From contig CBFGTA010000095.1 in the NCBI GenBank assembly GCA_965651595.1, forward strand, positions 1-9,071: a stretch of 9,071 bases of DNA, given 5' to 3'. The translations under genes were made by a program, and so were the position numbers. The stretch is from CBFGTA01 sp965651595 (GTDB lineage Bacteria > Actinomycetota > Actinomycetes > S36-B12 > UBA10799). Numbering within the stretch: position 1 is the stretch's first letter; every line of letters begins with the position of its first letter. Shown here in pieces: positions 6,279 through 9,071 of the stretch. The notes under the pieces are model-generated. The model was not told where the DNA came from. It did no database searches and saw only the letters and a list, made by a program, of their open reading frames with translations.

Positions 6279-7754
6279 ATGCGTCGACTGGTCACTATTT
6301 GCGCGTCGATCATGGCGCTCACGGCAGCCCTCTTTCCAGCTTCGACGGCAGCCGCGCAGGATCTGGCTGTGGAGAGAACCATTTCCATGCCAGCTGGTCT
6401 TGAGCCGATTGGCCTGACGGTAGCGCCCGCGGGGGTCCCCGGCGCTGGACAAATCTATGTCATCAACTTCGGCCTTGATGGGTGGGAGCTGACGGCGTTC
6501 AGGCCAAATTTGACGATCGCTTGGCGCACCGAGTTGACTGAGGTGACGATCGACCCAGACTCGCTGGCGGTGGCTGGCCCGGGAACGCGTCGACCTGGCG
6601 CGATCTACGTGGCCTTGGGCTCGCGCATCGCCGTCTTCGACTCGGCGGGAGCATCGATACCTGGTGCTGAAATTCCGATGAACCCTCCGACCAGCAAGGC
6701 TCGTTGGGTGGGGGTCTATCCGGCTGCTCAGGGCGGCAAGGTCATCGTAGTTCGGCACAGCAACGTGCCCGATCAAGACGACATTCGATGGTACGACGAC
6801 AACGGGGTCGTGGTCGACTCCCGTCCGCTGAGCGCGATGGGCAATCCACTGGTGATTCAGTCTGCTGGGCCCGACCAAGGGAAGGCTTACGTGGCGAAGT
6901 CGACAAATTATGACGGCGGGGGCAAGGGCATCTACACGTTCAACGCTGACCTCAGTCAAGGGGCAGACCTGAACGTTCAGCAGAACACATTCGGTCTTGC
7001 AGCCAGTGCACAAGATCCCGTCTTGGGAAGCTATCTGTATATAGGGGGCTCGTACCGGCCCGGCGGGTTCGATCGCCGAATGCGACTGACGGTCATGCCG
7101 CCAGCGGGGCCATGGGTGGTGCAGGAAGAGGGGGGCTACCGCGATATCTCCGGTGACGCAAGCATCGCGGTATCTGGTAACTCAGTGCCGGGAGCAAGCC
7201 GCGTCTACCAGGCCGCCAGGCCCGAAGGAGGGGCGGTTCGGACCGTGATTAGCATCCGAACCTTAGGGGGCGCCCTGCGATCTCAGCTCGAGATTCCATC
7301 GGAGAGCCGCGGCATCGCATTGGCCGGTAACACACCCGCCAATGCCGGAACGTTGTACTCGGTGGCCTACCAAGCCGGGACACTCACGGCGATGGTCCCA
7401 CCTCCGCGGCGCTGTCTGGCCTGCGACACGGGCAGACATACGAAGTATCGGTGCGTTCGAAAACTGCCGCGGGCTACGGGGACTCGCGGACCCGCTCGTT
7501 CACCTACCCGAAGGTGGCGAGTAAGCCGCGGGCGTTCGTGGTCAAACGCAAGAACGCCAACCGGGCAAAGGCCCGCTGGAAGGCACCGCGCCATCTGCAT
7601 GGGACATCTGTGGTGCGGTACATGGTGCGTCACACGAAAGCCAATGGCAAGTGGACGAAGTGGCGCAAGGTGCCAGCTGCGAAGCGGAAGGTGGCACTCA
7701 AGCCGGTGGCGTCCGGCTCCCAGCGCGCACAAGTGCGGGCGGTCACCTCAGTAG
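6279..7754 (+). CDS. Secreted seven-repeat (beta-propeller-like) protein, frame disrupted near 7397
   Basis: No named family recognised. A Sec-type signal peptide is clear: MRRLVT, a hydrophobic core, then STAAAQD with likely cleavage near residue 27. The exported part contains seven copies of a ~50-residue unit centred on a G[IL]AVAG-P-x-AG-x-IYV pattern, starting near residues 45, 95, 144, 190, 239, 295 and 345 (for example SLAVAGPGTRRPGAIYVALG and GIALAGNTPANAGTLYSVAY). Seven such units suggest a seven-bladed beta-propeller for extracellular binding. After TLTAMV (about nucleotide 7397) the frame turns into Arg/Trp/Cys-rich noise up to the stop at 7754. Meaningful FN3-like protein continues in another frame to 7792. 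The annotated 3' third is therefore probably not the native product, and the gene may be broken or mis-sequenced. Confidence 0.7.
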   Translation: MRRLVTICASIMALTAALFPASTAAAQDLAVERTISMPAGLEPIGLTVAPAGVPGAGQIYVINFGLDGWELTAFRPNLTIAWRTELTEVTIDPDSLAVAGPGTRRPGAIYVALGSRIAVFDSAGASIPGAEIPMNPPTSKARWVGVYPAAQGGKVIVVRHSNVPDQDDIRWYDDNGVVVDSRPLSAMGNPLVIQSAGPDQGKAYVAKSTNYDGGGKGIYTFNADLSQGADLNVQQNTFGLAASAQDPVLGSYLYIGGSYRPGGFDRRMRLTVMPPAGPWVVQEEGGYRDISGDASIAVSGNSVPGASRVYQAARPEGGAVRTVISIRTLGGALRSQLEIPSESRGIALAGNTPANAGTLYSVAYQAGTLTAMVPPPRRCLACDTGRHTKYRCVRKLPRATGTRGPARSPTRRWRVSRGRSWSNARTPTGQRPAGRHRAICMGHLWCGTWCVTRKPMASGRSGARCQLRSGRWHSSRWRPAPSAHKCGRSPQ

Positions 7755-7792
7755 GTAGGGGCAAGGCCGCCAAAGCGCGCTGGAGCCAGTAG
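7398..7792 (+). pseudogene. FN3-like C-terminal portion of the secreted propeller protein, out of frame
   Basis: In the frame with codons at 7400, 7403 and so on, the sequence reads TSAALSGLRHGQTYEVSVRS, then KTAAGYGDSR. This is a textbook second half of a fibronectin type III domain. A nearly complete second FN3-like domain follows from about 7511, with W-x-AP, Y-x-VR, KWTKWRKV, QRAQVRAV and a terminal ARW. The frame is closed by TAA at 7328-7330, and the only start codon nearby is an implausible GTG at 7451 inside the domain. It therefore looks like the continuation of the upstream gene rather than a gene of its own. Roughly 50 residues of the first FN3 domain are absent at the junction. 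The part after 7511 has about 28 Lys/Arg in 93 residues and no Asp or Glu, which suggests binding to an anionic cell-wall polymer. Confidence 0.6.
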
Positions 7793-7891
7793 CGAGATCG
7801 GGTGTCGGCACAGAACGAACCACCACCTCCCTCCCCTCGCGGATCTGTCTCCACCGAGTCATGGGCCCTTCTGCGTGTCGTCGCGATCGGG

Positions 7892-7906
7892 CGCGGCCAA
7901 TCCGCG
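7892..7906. repeat. Short inverted repeat before the four-helix membrane gene
   Basis: CGCGG CCAAT CCGCG is a 5-bp perfect inverted repeat with a 5-nt loop. It ends 11 bp before ATG 7918. It could be an operator half-site pair or a weak hairpin over the ribosome site, or it could be chance in GC-rich DNA. Confidence 0.25.
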
Positions 7907-7917
7907 AAGCTAGGCCC

Positions 7918-8757
7918 ATGGCGACGGACGGGACTGCGCGGAGATTCCCCACGCCTCCCCGCTACTGGGTTGAAGGCGAGCCAGGTTCGGAGTTCCCCGA
8001 CGGACGAGTATTCCCGGTGCCGACTTCCCAATCGTCGCAAAGATCGGCGACATTCGCGGCGGTGGACGACACTGAGGTCGTTGCTAAGGTTCCGGCAGCA
8101 GCAGTACCCGAGACGGTGTTGCCAACGGCGTTAGAGCCCATTCCGCCCGTTGAGTCCGCGCCGCCCGTAGCAGCGCCAGCCGGGCGGCGGGTATGGCCAC
8201 CGGTGGCAGAAGCTGCCCCAATCGCAGGAGCTGCGCCAAGGATTCCTTCGGACTCGGCAGTTGTGGGGGTCGAGTCGGATGATGAACTCGCCGACGTGAT
8301 GGACGCGTCGAAGGCCGATAGACGCCCAGCCAACCTGATTGTGGCGACGGTGTGGGGCCTCTCTTTCGGTGTGGTGTGCATCGCTGCTGCGGTTGCCGCG
8401 ACGGTCACAGACCTCGGTCAGCAGGCGATCGCGGCCGCCAACATTCCCGGCCTGGAGACTCGCCAGGCGACGATGGCACTGTTGGGCCTGGGGGTTGTCT
8501 ACCTGCTTCCCTGGTGGTGGGCCGGGGTGACTGGCGGCAGCCGCCTCATGCGATTTCTCGTCAAGATCATGGTTATTGCGTCGGCCTTGGGTGCCGCCGC
8601 ACTGTTCGTCGCTACCCCGACGCTGCCCATGGCCATACTGGCATCTTCGGTGACGCTATGGGCAACCATCGAACTGCTCTTGCTTTATGGAGGGGCTCGC
8701 ACTCGGGCGTATTTTTCCCGTCACTCGCCAGAGCAGGCTTCGTCTGTCCGTGAGTAG
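7918..8757 (+). CDS. Four-helix membrane protein with long disordered N-terminus
   Basis: No family recognised. From ATG 7918 the product is 279 aa. The first ~135 residues are Pro/Ala/Val-rich and look disordered (RRFPTPPRYWVEGEPG, PIPPVESAPPVAAPAG), ending in an acidic ESDDELADVMDASKADRR stretch. Four hydrophobic helices follow at about 139-162, 185-204, 213-232 and 235-258, the second containing LLPWWWAG. A short polar tail rich in Arg and Ser ends the protein. ATG 7861 is in frame, but its extra residues are Arg-rich and have no ribosome site. ATG 7918 has only a weak AGG nearby, so the start is uncertain. It sits 125 bp after the propeller/FN3 gene on the same strand and could share its transcript. 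Role unknown. Confidence 0.7.
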   Translation: MATDGTARRFPTPPRYWVEGEPGSEFPDGRVFPVPTSQSSQRSATFAAVDDTEVVAKVPAAAVPETVLPTALEPIPPVESAPPVAAPAGRRVWPPVAEAAPIAGAAPRIPSDSAVVGVESDDELADVMDASKADRRPANLIVATVWGLSFGVVCIAAAVAATVTDLGQQAIAAANIPGLETRQATMALLGLGVVYLLPWWWAGVTGGSRLMRFLVKIMVIASALGAAALFVATPTLPMAILASSVTLWATIELLLLYGGARTRAYFSRHSPEQASSVRE

Positions 8758-8816
8758 GTTGTCTAGCCACAGCGCCTGCACACAGTGACCAAGTTCGCGT
8801 TGGTCAGCGTGTCATC

Positions 8817-8933
8817 GTGTTCTGGGTGCGGGCCTTCAGCAAGATCACCGGTCCCGACGACGGACTAAATCTGCCGCCCGAGATGTTGTGGGGCTACAAC
8901 AGATCCGCAGGCTACCTCAGGGGCAATCGATGA
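8817..8933 (+). CDS. Possible 38-codon micro-ORF coupled to the metal ATPase gene
   Basis: A GTG start at 8817 gives MFWVRAFSKI..., ending GYLRGNR. Its TGA overlaps the ATG of the downstream P-type ATPase (ATGA), as in translationally coupled pairs. Third positions are GC-rich like real genes, whereas the same frame before 8817 is not. No clear Shine-Dalgarno is seen and no family is recognised; the frame is open without a start back to 8754. It may be a small leader protein, the remnant 3' end of a larger gene, or chance. Confidence 0.35.
   Translation: MFWVRAFSKITGPDDGLNLPPEMLWGYNRSAGYLRGNR
8919..8923 (+). promoter_or_regulatory. Ribosome binding site of the P-type ATPase gene
   Basis: AGGGG lies 6 bp before ATG 8930, inside the final codons of the possible micro-ORF. 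It fixes the ATPase start. Confidence 0.6.
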
Positions 8934-9071
8934 CTGAAACGACAGAACTCGCGATCGATGGGATGACGTGTGCGTCCTGTGCGCGACGGATCGAGAAGCG
9001 ACTCAACAAGTTGGGCGATGTTGAGGCGACCGTCAACTTCGCGACGGGCAAGGCCACGGTCCATCACGCGC
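8930..9071 (+). CDS. Copper-type P-type ATPase, N-terminal HMA domain (3' end off window)
   Basis: Only the first 47 codons are visible. They form a heavy-metal-associated domain with IDGMTCASCARRIEKRL (residues 9-25), whose CxxC binds soft metal such as Cu(I), followed by LNKLGDV-EATVNFATGKATV. This reading is much closer to the first HMA domain of CopA-type copper exporters than to stand-alone CopZ chaperones, because ASCARRIEKRLNKL and VNFAT are CopA hallmarks. The ATPase core is beyond the window, so a chaperone cannot be fully excluded. The ATG overlaps the stop of a possible micro-ORF (ATGA). No CsoR-like repressor gene is visible upstream, so regulation is unknown. Confidence 0.8.
   Translation, partial: MTETTELAIDGMTCASCARRIEKRLNKLGDVEATVNFATGKATVHHA

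Noticed and set aside
6039..7013. 324-residue minus-strand reading frame across the GDT1-type 5' end and propeller gene
   Set aside because: It overlaps two better supported genes and the divergent spacer, and shows Ser/Arg-rich non-domain sequence.
7861..7917. ATG 7861 as the start of the four-helix membrane protein
   Set aside because: No ribosome site, and the extra residues (SACRRDRARPIREARP) are Arg/Cys-rich as expected from out-of-gene DNA.
8930..9071. Stand-alone CopZ copper chaperone
   Set aside because: The visible HMA sequence is of the CopA N-terminal type (ASCARRIEKRLNKL, VNFAT). CopZ cannot be fully excluded because the 3' end is outside the window.
1..9071. CRISPR array, insertion sequence, tRNA, rRNA or phage module
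   Set aside because: No regularly spaced direct repeats with spacers, no transposase or integrase motifs, and no structural RNA signatures were seen.

Overview
The window reads as a chromosomal stretch of a high-GC Gram-positive bacterium (Actinomycetota). The evidence is GC-rich codon third positions, frequent GTG starts, and a set of genes typical of this phylum: purF with the leader ending LLPGEKGPQDAC, a BldC-type regulator, and a small DUF3073 protein beginning MGRGRAKAKQTKVAR. As I recall it, the order purF-purM-DUF3073-bldC resembles that of Streptomyces. The genus cannot be read from the sequence.

Layout. Positions 3-4612 hold a tightly packed plus-strand run. It starts with the 3' part of an FbpB-type iron(III) ABC permease, followed by its ATPase, a small SCP-2-like protein, purF (amidophosphoribosyltransferase) and purM (AIR synthetase). 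Gaps are 4 and 25 bp and overlaps are 8 and 4 bp, so co-transcription is likely. bldC lies on the minus strand and its 3' end overlaps that of purM by 34 bp. A 338-bp divergent spacer separates bldC from the DUF3073 gene and carries three CAAT-boxes phased exactly 21 bp apart. DUF3073 converges on a minus-strand TMEM165/GDT1-type (UPF0016) cation transporter.

Positions 6279-7792 encode a secreted protein with a signal peptide and seven ~50-residue repeats, probably a beta-propeller. It is followed, in a different reading frame, by fibronectin-III-like sequence ending in a tail with no acidic residues. The frame change and the missing first half of one FN3 domain point to a deletion or frameshift. 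Next come a four-helix membrane protein with a long disordered Pro/Ala-rich N-terminus, a possible 38-codon micro-ORF, and the first 47 codons of a CopA-like P-type ATPase (HMA domain, GMTCASC) running off the window.

How the genes work together. PurF and PurM are steps 1 and 5 of de novo purine synthesis. PurF keeps the four cysteines expected for a [4Fe-4S] cluster, so its linkage to an iron importer is suggestive but unproven. The items most worth a second look are the phased repeats upstream of bldC, the broken propeller-FN3 protein, the zero-acidic FN3 tail, the SCP-2-like protein tied to purF, and the micro-ORF coupled to the metal ATPase. No CRISPR array, insertion sequence, tRNA or rRNA was seen.
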